A stretch of 64,000 bases of DNA from Streptomyces sp. NBC_00620 (GTDB taxonomy: Bacteria; Actinomycetota; Actinomycetes; Streptomycetales; Streptomycetaceae), in contig NZ_JAPENY010000003.1 of the NCBI RefSeq assembly GCF_026341825.1, forward strand, positions 1,240,001 to 1,304,000. The letters are read 5' to 3'. Shown piece by piece: positions 1 through 8,514 of this stretch; positions within the stretch are counted from its first letter, which is position 1, and each line of letters begins with the position of its first letter. The notes beneath the pieces were generated by a model. That model was given only the letters and a program-made list of their open reading frames with translations. It did no database searches and was not told where the DNA came from. Position numbers and translations under genes: made by a program.

Positions 1-719
1 ATCCGCCGGTCGCCGTACCAGCTGAGTTCGATCACGGTGCCTTCAGGGGCGAGGAGTTCCAGCGCCCGCGAGAGCCCGGCCTCGGTGGCGCTGGCGTGCA
101 CGACGAGGTCGAGATCGCCGGCCGCGTCCTCGGGAAGCGCGAAGTCGACACCGAGTGCCCGCGCGATGTCACCGCGTGCCGGATCGGCATCGACGAGCTG
201 GACCCGTACCCCCGGGAACCGGGCAAGGAGCGTGGCGACGGAGCAGCCGACCATGCCGCCGCCGACCACCGCGATCCGGTCGCCGATCAGCGGCGCGGCG
301 TCCCACAGGGCGTTCACCGCGGTCTCCACGGTCCCGGCGAGCACGGCGCGCGAGGCCGGCACGGAATCCGGTACGACGGTCACGGCGCTCGCGGGGACGA
401 CGTACCGCGTCTGGTGCGGATACAGGCAGAAGACGGTCCGGCCGAGCAGCGCCGCGGGCCCCTCCTCCACCAGGCCGACGTTGAGATAGCCGTACTTCAC
501 GGGTGCCGGGAAATCGCCGTCCTGGAACGGTGCGCGCATCGCCGTGTACTGGTTCTCCGGTACGCCGCCACGGAAGACGAGGGTCTCGGTGCCCCGGCTC
601 ACCCCGGAATAGAGCGTGCGCACGAGCACCTCGTCCTCGGCGGGTTCCGACAAGGCTGTTTCCCGAATCTCGCCGTGTCCCGGCGAGCCGATCCAGAAGG
701 CTCGGGCTGTGAGTTCCAT
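1..719 (-). CDS. MDR-family zinc-type dehydrogenase, 3' end outside window
   Basis: About 239 codons are visible, reading from an ATG at 719 (protein start MELTARAFWIG) to the window edge, so the C-terminus is missing. The protein has a GroES-like N-terminal half and then a Rossmann nucleotide-binding motif (GGGMVG, near residue 155), the layout of medium-chain dehydrogenases of the COG1063/BchC-like type. The segment SGVSRGTE occupies the place where classical alcohol dehydrogenases have GxCGTD, so the usual first catalytic-zinc cysteine is replaced by serine. This is seen in the BchC-like subgroup. A purine-rich AGGGGA lies just upstream of the start. Substrate unknown. The start is firm and the family call is good. 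Confidence 0.75.
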   Translation of the reverse strand, partial: MELTARAFWIGSPGHGEIRETALSEPAEDEVLVRTLYSGVSRGTETLVFRGGVPENQYTAMRAPFQDGDFPAPVKYGYLNVGLVEEGPAALLGRTVFCLYPHQTRYVVPASAVTVVPDSVPASRAVLAGTVETAVNALWDAAPLIGDRIAVVGGGMVGCSVATLLARFPGVRVQLVDADPARGDIARALGVDFALPEDAAGDLDLVVHASATEAGLSRALELLAPEGTVIELSWYGDRR

Positions 720-839
720 GAGGGTCCCCTGAACGATCCGGCAGATCTTCACGTACGGAGCGGTGACAAGCCGCGCACTGTACGCGGCGTTGATCGACTC
801 TGTCATACGGGCCGGCCGGGGTGACATCAGGCGGCTGCG

Positions 840-1979
840 TCAGAAGGCGTGGGAGTCCGGCTGGGACACGAGCGAACGGACCTCGTTCGCCAGTACCCGG
901 CCCGTGTCCACCTCGGGAGAGACCAGTCGGGTGCGGGTGAGGGCGAAGGAGAGCCCCCGCTCGCGGTCGGCGAAGGCGATGCTGCCGCCGCTTCCGTGGT
1001 GGCCGAAGGATGTCGTCTCCCCCGCCATTTCGGGCAGGCCGAGGAAGTAGCCGAGCCCCTTGGTGGACCTGCCGAGGAACGTCCTGTCCTTGCCGTCGAC
1101 GGCTACGGCGGAGGCGAGCCGTGTCCGCTCCGGGGTGAGCAGCCGTACGCCGTCGACCTCGCCGAGGAGCGCGGCATACATGCGCGCCGCCGCCCGCGCG
1201 GTGGTCGTACCGCCGGCGGGCAGGTCCGCGAGCAGGTAGTCGCGGCGGTTGGCCAGTTCGGCGGTGGTCCACACGCTGCGGTTCGGCGCGACGAGCCGGA
1301 CGAACGGCACGGACGGCGGCAGGCTCTCCAGGTACACCGCCCAGTCGCCCTCCACCAGCGGTGCCGTGCGCGCCAGTTCGCTCTCCGGCAGTCCGTAGAA
1401 GAGCTCGTCGGCGACGCCGAGAGGCTCCGCGACGTACATGCGCAGCGCCTCGGCCGGAGTCAGGCCGGTGATCCGGCGCACGGTCTCGCCGAGGATCCAG
1501 CCGAACGTCCAGCCGTGGTAGCCGCTGGCGGTGCCGGGCTCCCACAGGGGTTCCTGCGCCGCGACGATCGCGCACATCGTGTCCCAGTCGCACAGCTCGG
1601 CCGGGGTGATGGCGGCAGGCAGCTGCGGTACGCCCGTGGCGTGGGTCAGGGCGTGCCGTACGGTGGCGCGGTCCTTGCCGTGGGCCCCGAACTCGGGCCA
1701 GTAGTGGGCGATCGGGGTGTCGTAGTCGACCAGCCCGCGGTCGGCGAGGATGTGAACGAGGGTCGCGGTGAAGCCCTTGCCGAGCGAGAAGCTGTGGATC
1801 AGCGTGTCGGGTGCGAGGGCTCTGCCCGGGGAGGCGTCGCCCGCGCACGCGTCGACGATCAGCTCGCCGTGCAGATGGACCGCCACCTGGAGACCGTTCT
1901 CCTGCCCGGACTCCACGAGCCGTTCGAGAACGGCACCGACCCGCGCCCGCATCCGTGCACCCACGTCGTCGCGACTCAC
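840..1979 (-). CDS. Beta-lactamase-fold serine hydrolase (class C / EstB type)
   Basis: A 379-residue protein with the SxxK nucleophile motif as SLGK near residue 68 and an HHGSGG segment near the C-terminus in the position of the KTG box of class C enzymes. No export signal is visible, so it is probably a cytoplasmic esterase or peptidase-like hydrolase rather than a resistance beta-lactamase. The GTG start at 1979 overlaps the stop of the upstream MFS gene (GTGA), so the two are translationally coupled and probably share one transcript. The reaction is unknown. The 120 bp between this gene and the dehydrogenase gene hold only a weak 6-bp inverted repeat (770-775 with 783-788). Confidence 0.8.
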   Translation of the reverse strand: MSRDDVGARMRARVGAVLERLVESGQENGLQVAVHLHGELIVDACAGDASPGRALAPDTLIHSFSLGKGFTATLVHILADRGLVDYDTPIAHYWPEFGAHGKDRATVRHALTHATGVPQLPAAITPAELCDWDTMCAIVAAQEPLWEPGTASGYHGWTFGWILGETVRRITGLTPAEALRMYVAEPLGVADELFYGLPESELARTAPLVEGDWAVYLESLPPSVPFVRLVAPNRSVWTTAELANRRDYLLADLPAGGTTTARAAARMYAALLGEVDGVRLLTPERTRLASAVAVDGKDRTFLGRSTKGLGYFLGLPEMAGETTSFGHHGSGGSIAFADRERGLSFALTRTRLVSPEVDTGRVLANEVRSLVSQPDSHAF

Positions 1980-3424
1980 CTGGGCATCATGGCACCGGTC
2001 TCCGACTCCGCAGGTGATCCCTCGGAGGACGCACGGGGCTTACCGGAGATCCGCCCGGCACGCTGGACCGGCACGAGGAGCGCCGCCAGGGCCGCGGCGA
2101 GGCAGAGCAGGGCGAGCAGGGTGAAGCCGTGGGTGTATCCGGAGGCGTACGGAAGGCCCGAGGGCTGGAGGTGCCCGGTGACCAGGACGCTGGTCACGGC
2201 CGCGCCGATGGAGCCGCCGATGGTGCGGATGTTGGCGTTCATGCCGGTCGCGGCGCCGGTCTGTTCGGCCGGGACGCTGCCGACGATCAGGTTGGCCATC
2301 GAGGCGAAGGCCAGTCCGATGCCGAGGCCGAAGATGCCCGCGGCGACGGCCACCTGCCACTGCTGGTCGTGCCAGAGGGCGAGGAAGCCGCAGGCCACGG
2401 CGCCGAGTGCGGCGCCGGTCGTGAGCAGTTTCTTGGCGCCCAGTACGGGTTCCAGGCGGCCGCTGAGCACACCCGAGCAGAACATCGCGATGAGCATCGG
2501 CAGCATGAGCAGTCCGGCCGCGGTGACGCTCGAGCCGAAGCCGTAACCCGCGGAGCTCGGGGTCTGTACGAAGCCGGGGAGGAAGGACCAGATCGAGTAC
2601 ATGCCCGCGCCGAACAGCAGGGCGGCGGCGTTGGTGGTCCACACGGCGGGCAGCCGCATGATGCGCAGGTCGATCAGCGGAGAACGGGAGCGCGCCTCGG
2701 CCAGCAGCCACAGCGCGAAGAGCAGCACGGCGGCGGCGAAAAGACCGACCACCCGGGCCGATCCCCAGCCCCACCGGCTCGCCTGGCTGAGCGGGAGCAG
2801 CAGGGCCACCAGCCAGCCGGAGAGCAGTACGGCGCCGAGCCAGTTGACGCGTCCCTCGGCCCGGCTGGGCGACTCGGGCACGTAGCGCAGGGCGATCAGC
2901 GTGGTGACGGCGACGATGCCGACGGGGAGCCAGAACAGCCAGCGGTAGTCGAGCGCGGTCACGATGGGACCGGCGGCCACCATGCCGACGCCGCCGCCCG
3001 CGGCGATCACGGCGGACAGGTTGCTGATGCTGGGGCTGACCTCGGCGGGGGTGAACTCGTCCCGGATGATGCCGAAGGACAGCGGGAACAGCGCGCCGCC
3101 GATGCCCTGGACGACCCGGGCGACGATGAGCACTCCGATGGTCGGGGCGAGCGCGGCGAGCAGACAGCCGATGGTCACGGTCACCAGGACGGCGACGAGG
3201 GTGCGCTTCTTGCCGATCAGGTCGCCGACGCGGCCGAGTATCGGGGTGAAGACCGATGCGGACAGCAGGTACGCCGTCATCACCCAGGTCGCGGTGGACT
3301 GCGAGGTGTGCAGCGCGTGCTGAACGGTCGGCAGGGCCGGCGCGATCAGCGACTGGAGCATGGAGAACACGCCAGCACCGGTCGCGAGGACCGCGAAGGT
3401 GAGGCGGGTGGACTTCCGGGGCAT
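1976..3424 (-). CDS. MFS drug:H+ antiporter, DHA2 (EmrB/QacA) type
   Basis: A membrane exporter of 482 residues read from the ATG at 3424 (MPRKSTRLTF). That start has a GGAGAGG ribosome site, whereas the longer open frame upstream only adds an Arg-rich tail without homology character. Many hydrophobic segments are present, with the MFS loop motif GRVGDLIGKKRT after the second transmembrane segment and a proline/glycine-rich motif C-like stretch near residue 140. Length and layout fit 14-TM DHA2 pumps. It is transcribed away from a TetR gene, with two palindromes between them, the classic arrangement of a TetR-repressed efflux pump. The substrate cannot be told from sequence. The downstream hydrolase gene overlaps by 4 bp. 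Confidence 0.9.
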   Translation of the reverse strand: MPRKSTRLTFAVLATGAGVFSMLQSLIAPALPTVQHALHTSQSTATWVMTAYLLSASVFTPILGRVGDLIGKKRTLVAVLVTVTIGCLLAALAPTIGVLIVARVVQGIGGALFPLSFGIIRDEFTPAEVSPSISNLSAVIAAGGGVGMVAAGPIVTALDYRWLFWLPVGIVAVTTLIALRYVPESPSRAEGRVNWLGAVLLSGWLVALLLPLSQASRWGWGSARVVGLFAAAVLLFALWLLAEARSRSPLIDLRIMRLPAVWTTNAAALLFGAGMYSIWSFLPGFVQTPSSAGYGFGSSVTAAGLLMLPMLIAMFCSGVLSGRLEPVLGAKKLLTTGAALGAVACGFLALWHDQQWQVAVAAGIFGLGIGLAFASMANLIVGSVPAEQTGAATGMNANIRTIGGSIGAAVTSVLVTGHLQPSGLPYASGYTHGFTLLALLCLAAALAALLVPVQRAGRISGKPRASSEGSPAESETGAMMPR

Positions 3425-3642
3425 GAAAAGGGCCTCTCCGAGCAGGGCAGAGCGGAGCAGAGTCGCCGCGAGGCAGCGCCGAGCACTCCGGCGACGGCGC
3501 GGGGCGGTCGCTGAAGGGAAGGGATGGTGGGTACGGGCGGTGCGGCATGCGCAGGGCCCGGTACGGGGTCGAAGCGGGGGGCGGCGCGTCGGCGATGCGT
3601 GCGGCCGCACGCATCCACGCGGAGAACACCCCGACTGGTAAA

Positions 3643-3682
3643 GTGGAGGTACGCCTCCACTGTAGCGGAGGCCAACCTCCGC
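3643..3682. promoter_or_regulatory. Two tandem palindromic operators between MFS and TetR genes
   Basis: Two perfect 18-bp inverted repeats lie side by side: GTGGAGG-TACG-CCTCCAC (3643-3660) and GCGGAGG-CCAA-CCTCCGC (3665-3682). Each has 7-bp arms around a 4-bp spacer, and their centres are exactly 22 bp (two helical turns) apart. They sit 31-71 bp before the tetR start, beside a TAAAGT -10-like sequence at 3639-3644. Two same-face palindromes in a divergent tetR/efflux region are what one expects for a pair of TetR dimers. Binding is inferred. Confidence 0.75.
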
Positions 3683-3713
3683 TTCAACCTCGTACCGGCC
3701 CCGGGAGGCAGCA

Positions 3714-4292
3714 GTGACGGCTCAGCCGTTCCCCGTCAGCGAGATCGTCGCGGCCCGGCGCCCGCACCGGAAGGACGCCGCGCGCAACTACGACGCCCTG
3801 ATCGCCGCCGCGCGCGAGGCGTTCGCGGAGAACGGCGCCGAGACCTCGCTCGAGGACATCGCCCGCCGCGCGGGCGTCGGGATCGGCACCCTCTACCGGA
3901 ACTTCCCGACCCGCCGCCACCTCTTCGAGAGCGTCTACGCGGACGAGGTCGACGACCTCTGCCAGGTCGCCCAGGACGTCGCCGTACTGGAGCCGTGGGA
4001 GGCGCTGGCCTCGTGGCTGCGCCGGTTCGTGGACTACACGGTGACCAAGCGGGCCATCCGCGAGGCGCTCAACAACGAGTCGGAGATCTTCCTGGCCTGC
4101 CGGGACTCGATGTACGCGGCGGGCGGTCCGCTGTTCGAGCGGGCGCAGAAGGCCGGCGAGGCGCGAGCCGACATGGCCTTCGACGACCTCCTGCGGATGG
4201 TCGCCGGGATCACCTCGACGACCTTCCTCGACGACGCCCAGCGCGACCGCGTCCTTGCCGTCGCCCTCGACGGCGTCCGCACCGCACGCTGA
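3714..4292 (+). CDS. TetR-family transcriptional repressor
   Basis: A 192-residue regulator starting at GTG 3714 behind GGGAGGC. Residues about 22-68 form the TetR_N helix-turn-helix, seen as YDALIAAAREAF, then SLEDIARRAGVGIGTLYRNF, a close match to the family pattern. The C-terminal ligand-binding half has no recognisable subgroup. It is divergent from the MFS exporter gene and next to the two palindromes at 3643-3682, so it most likely represses the exporter/hydrolase operon and its own gene until an inducer binds. Confidence 0.9.
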   Translation: MTAQPFPVSEIVAARRPHRKDAARNYDALIAAAREAFAENGAETSLEDIARRAGVGIGTLYRNFPTRRHLFESVYADEVDDLCQVAQDVAVLEPWEALASWLRRFVDYTVTKRAIREALNNESEIFLACRDSMYAAGGPLFERAQKAGEARADMAFDDLLRMVAGITSTTFLDDAQRDRVLAVALDGVRTAR

Positions 4293-4341
4293 CGAGGGAA
4301 CTTCCCGACGGGGGCCGCACCGGGCGCGAACCCCAACTGGC

Positions 4342-4382
4342 TAGACTGCGCACCCTCGTACACGTGATCGCACCACGTGCGA
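4342..4382 (+). promoter_or_regulatory. Likely promoter/operator region of the osmoprotectant ABC operon
   Basis: Upstream of the importer there is a -10-like TAGACT (4342-4347), followed by a perfect inverted repeat TCGCAC-CAC-GTGCGA (4368-4382) with a second CACGTG at 4361-4366. The repeat lies 30 bp before the TTG start of the ATPase, in position to be an operator or a leader element. No good -35 box is visible, and the regulator is unknown. Confidence 0.35.
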
Positions 4383-4411
4383 GTGCATGCGCTCCCGAAG
4401 GGTTTCGACGC

Positions 4412-5551
4412 TTGATAGCCATCGAAGATGTCAGCAAGCGATACGCCGACGGCACAGTGGCCGTCGATCGCCTGTCACTCCAGATACCGAACCACTCCAT
4501 CACCGTGCTCGTCGGGCCTTCGGGGTGCGGCAAGACCACCACGCTGCGCATGATCAACCGCATGGTCGAGCCGAGCGGCGGCACGATCCGGGTCAACGGC
4601 GAGGACATCCAGCGCCAGCCGGTCAACGCCCTTCGCCAGTCCATGGGTTACGTCATCCAGAACGCGGGGCTCTTCCAGCACCGCACGATCCTCGACAACA
4701 TCGCCACGGTGCCGCGGCTGCTCGGCTGGACCAAGCAGCGCGCCCGGGCCCGCGCCGCCGAACTCATGGAACGGGTCGGCCTCGACAAGGACATGGCCCG
4801 CCGCTACCCCTACCAGCTCTCCGGGGGCCAGCAGCAGCGTGTCGGTGTCGCCCGCGCACTGGCCGCGGACCCGCCGGTGCTGCTGATGGACGAGCCGTTC
4901 TCCGCGGTCGACCCGGTCGTACGCCGGGGCCTGCAGGAGGAGTTGCTGCGCATTCAGGGCGAACTCGGCAAGGCGATCGTGTTCGTCACCCACGACATGG
5001 ACGAGGCCATCAGGATCGGCGACCGCGTCGCGGTGCTGCGCACCGGCGGCAAGCTTGCCCAATTCGCCACTCCGGACGAGCTGTTGTCGTCGCCGGCCGA
5101 CTCCTTCGTCGAGGAGTTCCTGGGCGCCGACCGGGGCATCCGCGGTCTGTCGTTCCTGTCCACGCGCGACCTCCCCCTGGACCGCTCCCGGGTCCTCCCG
5201 GTCGGCACCGACTGGCAGGAGACCGCCGGGCGCATCGGCGCGGAGGCACCCGTCCTGGTCACCGACGCCGACGGCAGGCCGCTGGGCTGGGCCGACCTCG
5301 CGACGTGGGCCGATGACGTCAAGACCCTTGAACCGTACGGGCAGACCTTCGAGATCGGCCGGGACTCGCTGCGCGTGGCCCTGGACCGGGCGGTGCTGTC
5401 GCCCACCGGCCAGGCGGTCGCCGTGGACGGCGCGGGGAAGGTGCTGGGCCTCGCCGGGCAGGAGAAGATCGCCGCGGCGATCCGCGCGGCCAGGCAGCAG
5501 CGGGCGGCGGACTCACCGGAGCTTCCGCCGCAGGTGAAGGCCGCGCGATGA
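4412..5551 (+). CDS. Osmoprotectant (glycine betaine/choline-type) ABC importer ATPase
   Basis: A cytoplasmic ATPase of 379 residues that powers a compatible-solute importer of the OpuC/ProV class. Walker A GPSGCGKT starts near residue 35, followed by the LSGGQQQR signature, Walker B with LLMDEPFSAVDP, and the switch histidine in VTHDMDEA. The about 120-residue C-terminal extension after the ATPase core (VLPVGTDWQ onward) resembles the CBS-type tail of this subfamily. The start is taken as TTG 4412, with GAAGGG 9 nt upstream; the protein then begins at the conserved IAIEDVSKRY. Its stop overlaps the next gene by ATGA. Permeases follow directly, but no receptor gene follows; a fitting lipoprotein gene starts at 11418. 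Confidence 0.9.
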   Translation: MIAIEDVSKRYADGTVAVDRLSLQIPNHSITVLVGPSGCGKTTTLRMINRMVEPSGGTIRVNGEDIQRQPVNALRQSMGYVIQNAGLFQHRTILDNIATVPRLLGWTKQRARARAAELMERVGLDKDMARRYPYQLSGGQQQRVGVARALAADPPVLLMDEPFSAVDPVVRRGLQEELLRIQGELGKAIVFVTHDMDEAIRIGDRVAVLRTGGKLAQFATPDELLSSPADSFVEEFLGADRGIRGLSFLSTRDLPLDRSRVLPVGTDWQETAGRIGAEAPVLVTDADGRPLGWADLATWADDVKTLEPYGQTFEIGRDSLRVALDRAVLSPTGQAVAVDGAGKVLGLAGQEKIAAAIRAARQQRAADSPELPPQVKAAR

Positions 5552-6258
5552 ACGGCTTCTTCGACATCCCGAGCGACCTCCAGAGCAGCTATCTCGGCCT
5601 GATCTCCACGCATATGCAGGAGGCGCTGATCCCGGTGCTCGTCGGCCTTCTGTTGGCGCTCCCGATCGGCCTGCTGTGCCTCCGCTTCAACTGGATCTAT
5701 CCGCCGGTCCTCTGGTTCACCACGGTGCTGTACGCCATCCCCTCGATCGCCTTCTTCGTGGTGCTCATCGACTACACGGGACTGAGCAAGACGACCGTGA
5801 TGATCCCGCTGTGCCTCTACAGCCTGGTGATCCTGGTCCCCGCGGTCGTCGACGGCGTCCGCTCGGTGCCCGAGGAGACGATCGCCGCCGCCACCGCGAT
5901 GGGCATCGGTCCCGCGCGCCGTTACTTCCAGGTCCAACTCCCCATCGCCGTACCCGCGATCATGGCGGGACTGCGGGTGGCGACCGCGTCGAGCATCAGC
6001 CTGGTCAGCGTCGGGGCGCTGATCGGCAACGAGGGGGCGCTCGGCAATCTGCTGACCACCGCGATGCTCTACCACCGCCCGATCCTCGCCGTGAACTCGG
6101 TGGTCACCACCGCCGTCCTCGCGGTGCTGGTCGACGCCGTGCTCGTCCTGCTGCGGCGCGTGCTCACCCCCTGGCAGCCGCCCTCCGGCAGCAAGGCCGC
6201 ACGCCGTACGCCGCCCAAGACCGCGGGCGCCGCCCGCACCCCGGAGAGCGTCTCGTGA
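5548..6258 (+). CDS. Osmoprotectant ABC importer permease 1
   Basis: A 236-residue inner-membrane permease with about five to six hydrophobic segments. The BPD_transp_1 EAA-type loop is visible as EETIAAATAMGIGPARRYFQVQLP, which docks on the ATPase. It starts at ATG 5548, inside the ATGA overlap with the ATPase gene. Similar proteins (OpuCB/OpuCD) pair as two different permeases, and here the second follows with a GTGA overlap. The C-terminal tail after the last membrane segment is charged and Ala/Pro-rich, probably cytoplasmic. Confidence 0.9.
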   Translation: MNGFFDIPSDLQSSYLGLISTHMQEALIPVLVGLLLALPIGLLCLRFNWIYPPVLWFTTVLYAIPSIAFFVVLIDYTGLSKTTVMIPLCLYSLVILVPAVVDGVRSVPEETIAAATAMGIGPARRYFQVQLPIAVPAIMAGLRVATASSISLVSVGALIGNEGALGNLLTTAMLYHRPILAVNSVVTTAVLAVLVDAVLVLLRRVLTPWQPPSGSKAARRTPPKTAGAARTPESVS

Positions 6259-6929
6259 ACGTACTCAACTTCATGCAGAACTTCTTCACCGACGGCTCCC
6301 ACTGGCACGGGTACGACGGGATCCCGCAGCGCGTGTGGGAGCACGTCCAGTACACCGCCGCGGCGCTCGCGATCGCCGCGGCCATCGGCCTGCCCGTCGG
6401 CCTTGTCACCGGCCACACCGGCCGCGGCGGCAACGCGCTGGCGTTCGTGGCCTCGGGGGCCCGGGCGCTGCCGACGTTCGGGCTCCTGGTGCTGATGTTC
6501 GTCTGGCTGGGCCTCGGCATCGTGCCCGTGATGATCCCGCTCGTGGTGCTGGCGATCCCCCCGATCCTCATCACCACGTACGAGGCGATCCGCACCCTGG
6601 ACCCCTCCCCCGTCGACGCCGCCCGAGGCATGGGCATGTCGGAGGGGAAGATCCTTTTCCAGGTCGAGGTGCCGGCGGCGCTGCCACTGATCCTCAGCGG
6701 TCTGCGCTCGGCGACGATCCAGATCGTGTCGACGGCCACGATCGCCGCCTATGTGGCGCTGGGCGGGGTCGGCCGGTACATCCTGGACGGCCTGTACCAG
6801 CGCAACTTCGAGAAGACGGCCGGCGGGGCCGCCCTCATCGCCATCCTGGCGCTGCTCGTCCTCGTGGTGTTCTGGGCGGTGGCCCGGGTGGCGGTGTCCC
6901 CGGGGGTGCGCAGGCGCCGTACGGCCTGA
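6255..6929 (+). CDS. Osmoprotectant ABC importer permease 2
   Basis: A 224-residue permease starting at GTG 6255, inside the GTGA overlap with permease 1 (protein start MNVLNFMQNFF). The EAA loop DAARGMGMSEGKILFQVEVP is clear, with hydrophobic segments before and after it. Together with the two preceding genes it forms the membrane and ATPase parts of one importer. The operon ends at a strong hairpin at 6938-6974, so the lipoprotein receptor must be made from another transcript. Confidence 0.9.
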   Translation: MNVLNFMQNFFTDGSHWHGYDGIPQRVWEHVQYTAAALAIAAAIGLPVGLVTGHTGRGGNALAFVASGARALPTFGLLVLMFVWLGLGIVPVMIPLVVLAIPPILITTYEAIRTLDPSPVDAARGMGMSEGKILFQVEVPAALPLILSGLRSATIQIVSTATIAAYVALGGVGRYILDGLYQRNFEKTAGGAALIAILALLVLVVFWAVARVAVSPGVRRRRTA

Positions 6930-6937
6930 CGGAAATA

Positions 6938-6974
6938 GGGAGGGGGCGACGGACATGGTCCGTCGCCCCCTCCC
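6938..6974. terminator. Bidirectional terminator hairpin between importer operon and conservon
   Basis: A perfect 17-bp stem GGGAGGGGGCGACGGAC (6938-6954) pairs with 6958-6974 across an ATG loop. It lies 8 bp after the permease stop and 8 bp before the end of the convergent cvnD gene, so it can stop transcription from both sides. A short TTGTGT follows on the + strand; there is no long U tract, as is common in Streptomyces. Confidence 0.85.
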
Positions 6975-6981
6975 TTGTGTC

Positions 6982-7593
6982 CTACTTCTGCGCGGTGGCC
7001 AGGGCGTGTTCGAGGACGACGAGGAGTGCGTCGCGTACCGATCCGCGTTCGCGGGCGTCGAACACGGTGAGCGGCACATGCTCGCCGACGTCGAGGGCCC
7101 ACCGTACGTCGTTCAGGTCGTGCTCGACCTTGCCGTCGAAGGCGTTGATGGCCACCGCGAAGGGGATCTCGCGGTGCTCGAAGTAGTCGACGGCCGCGTA
7201 GCAGTCGTCGAGCCGCCGGGTGTCGACGATGACGAGGCCGCCAAGGGCGCCCTCCATCAGGTCGTCCCACATGAACCCGAAGCGCTCCTGGCCGGGGGTG
7301 CCGAACAGATAGAGCTTCAGCGTCGGGTCGAGGGTGACGCAGCCGAAGTCCATGGCGACGGTGGTCGTCACCTTCTGCGGGGTGTGGGAGAGGTCGTCGA
7401 CGCCCGCGGCGACCGAGGTGATGGACGCCTCGGTGGTCAGCGGCTCGATTTCGGAAATGGCGCCCACCGTCGTGGTCTTGCCCACGCCGAAGCCGCCCGC
7501 GATGACCATCTTCACCGGCATCGGCGGCCGGGGACCCTCGGTGTCAGCGCTCACGGATCGCGCCCCGGGAGTCGGGGATAGCTCGGAGACCAT
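6982..7593 (-). CDS. cvnD: Conservon GTPase CvnD
   Basis: A 203-residue small Ras-like GTP-binding protein, the fourth component of a Streptomyces conservon. The P-loop GGFGVGKT lies near residues 33-40, and G3 is FGTPGQERF. The fourth box reads AINAFDG, with the usual NKxD lysine lost, which is typical of this family. It starts at ATG 7593 and overlaps the upstream cvnC gene by 50 bp. Conservons are thought to work like a simple membrane-associated G-protein signalling unit with the CvnA sensor. This one has no P450 (CvnE) gene after cvnD; the terminator comes next. Confidence 0.92.
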   Translation of the reverse strand: MVSELSPTPGARSVSADTEGPRPPMPVKMVIAGGFGVGKTTTVGAISEIEPLTTEASITSVAAGVDDLSHTPQKVTTTVAMDFGCVTLDPTLKLYLFGTPGQERFGFMWDDLMEGALGGLVIVDTRRLDDCYAAVDYFEHREIPFAVAINAFDGKVEHDLNDVRWALDVGEHVPLTVFDARERGSVRDALLVVLEHALATAQK

Positions 7594-7978
7594 CGATAAC
7601 CCTTCGCAATACGGTGGCGTCGCGGGCGGAGTCGGCCTGCGGTGCGTACAAGGCCAGTTGACCGTCGGCGCGCAGATCGTCGGCGAGCACCCTGATCACA
7701 TTCAAGTGCATCCGCAGTTTCGCCGCGATCTCCGCCAGCGACTGCGGCTGGCGGCAGACCGCGATGATGTCGCGGTGCTGGTCGAAGACGAAGGCGTCAA
7801 GTGCGGCAAGACCCAAGTCCGTTGCCACCACCTGGGTCTCGATCGGGATCGGCGGTACGAGACTGTCGCCGCCCGCGATCCGGCCCGCGGTGAGCAGGAA
7901 GGGCCGGACGACCGACGCGGGGGGCTCCGTGCCCCACGCGCTGTCGTCGTCGCCTGATGGCTCGCCGGCCGTCGTCAC
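7544..7978 (-). CDS. cvnC: Conservon protein CvnC (DUF742)
   Basis: A 144-residue DUF742 protein with an acidic N-terminus, then VVRPFLLTAGR, and a winged-helix-like C-terminal half (QSLAEIAAKLRMHLNVIRVLADDL). The role is unknown beyond its constant place between the roadblock protein and the GTPase. Its 3' end overlaps cvnD by 50 bp, and 56 bp separate it from cvnB, so all four genes very probably share one transcript. Confidence 0.9.
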   Translation of the reverse strand: MTTAGEPSGDDDSAWGTEPPASVVRPFLLTAGRIAGGDSLVPPIPIETQVVATDLGLAALDAFVFDQHRDIIAVCRQPQSLAEIAAKLRMHLNVIRVLADDLRADGQLALYAPQADSARDATVLRRVIDGLRAIPDSRGAIRER

Positions 7979-8034
7979 GTCCTGATCCCTTCGCCTCGCG
8001 GGTCGTCATGGACCGGCGACGTCCTCGTCGACCG

Positions 8035-8514
8035 TCAGCCGGTCGGTGCGATGCCCACGGTGTTCTTGAGTTCCATGACCAGCTGGGGGCTCAGGACGGC
8101 ACCCGCGCGGTTGGCGAACAGCGTCATCTCGTACGCGATGTTGCCGAGCTTCGCCTCCTTGGAGGCGACCACGCCGAGCACCGCGCCCGCGCCGAGCGCA
8201 GACACCAGGACGTGTCCCTCCTCCAGGTCGATGATGACCTTGTTCAGGCCACCGAGCCCGTAGTTCCCGGACGCGCCCATGGCGAGGCTGGTGATGCCGG
8301 AGACGATCGCGGCGAGCCTCTCCGAGTCCGCCTGGCCGCGCAGTTGGGACACCGCGAGGAGCAGGCCGTCGGAGGAGACACCGATGACGTCGACGACCCC
8401 GGCGGTCTCGGTGGCGAATCGATTGAGCAGCCAATTGAAGTCGGCAGCGGCGGCCTTGACGTCCGTCACCGGTTCCGCGGCTCCGGATTCCGGCTTGCCT
8501 GTCAAATTGGTCAC
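8035..8514 (-). CDS. cvnB: Conservon roadblock/LC7 protein CvnB
   Basis: A 159-residue roadblock/LC7-fold protein: DFNWLLNRFATETAGVVDVIGVSSDG opens the fold, and VIIDLEEGHVLVSALG gives its central strands. Roadblock proteins act as GTPase-activating or scaffold partners of Ras-like GTPases, matching CvnD in the same operon. Its ATG (8514) overlaps the stop of the sensor gene cvnA by 4 bp. Confidence 0.92.
   Translation of the reverse strand: MTNLTGKPESGAAEPVTDVKAAAADFNWLLNRFATETAGVVDVIGVSSDGLLLAVSQLRGQADSERLAAIVSGITSLAMGASGNYGLGGLNKVIIDLEEGHVLVSALGAGAVLGVVASKEAKLGNIAYEMTLFANRAGAVLSPQLVMELKNTVGIAPTG

Noticed and set aside
770..788. Small inverted repeat between the first two genes as terminator
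   Set aside because: The stem is only 6 bp with a 7-base loop and no U tract, too weak to call.
840..1979. Serine hydrolase as a beta-lactam resistance gene
   Set aside because: There is no export signal and the sequence is closer to class C-like esterases; its coupling to an efflux gene alone does not show resistance.
7544..7593. Fifty-base overlap of cvnC and cvnD as a possible frameshift error
   Set aside because: Both proteins have complete family-typical ends, and cvnC/cvnD overlap is common in conservons.
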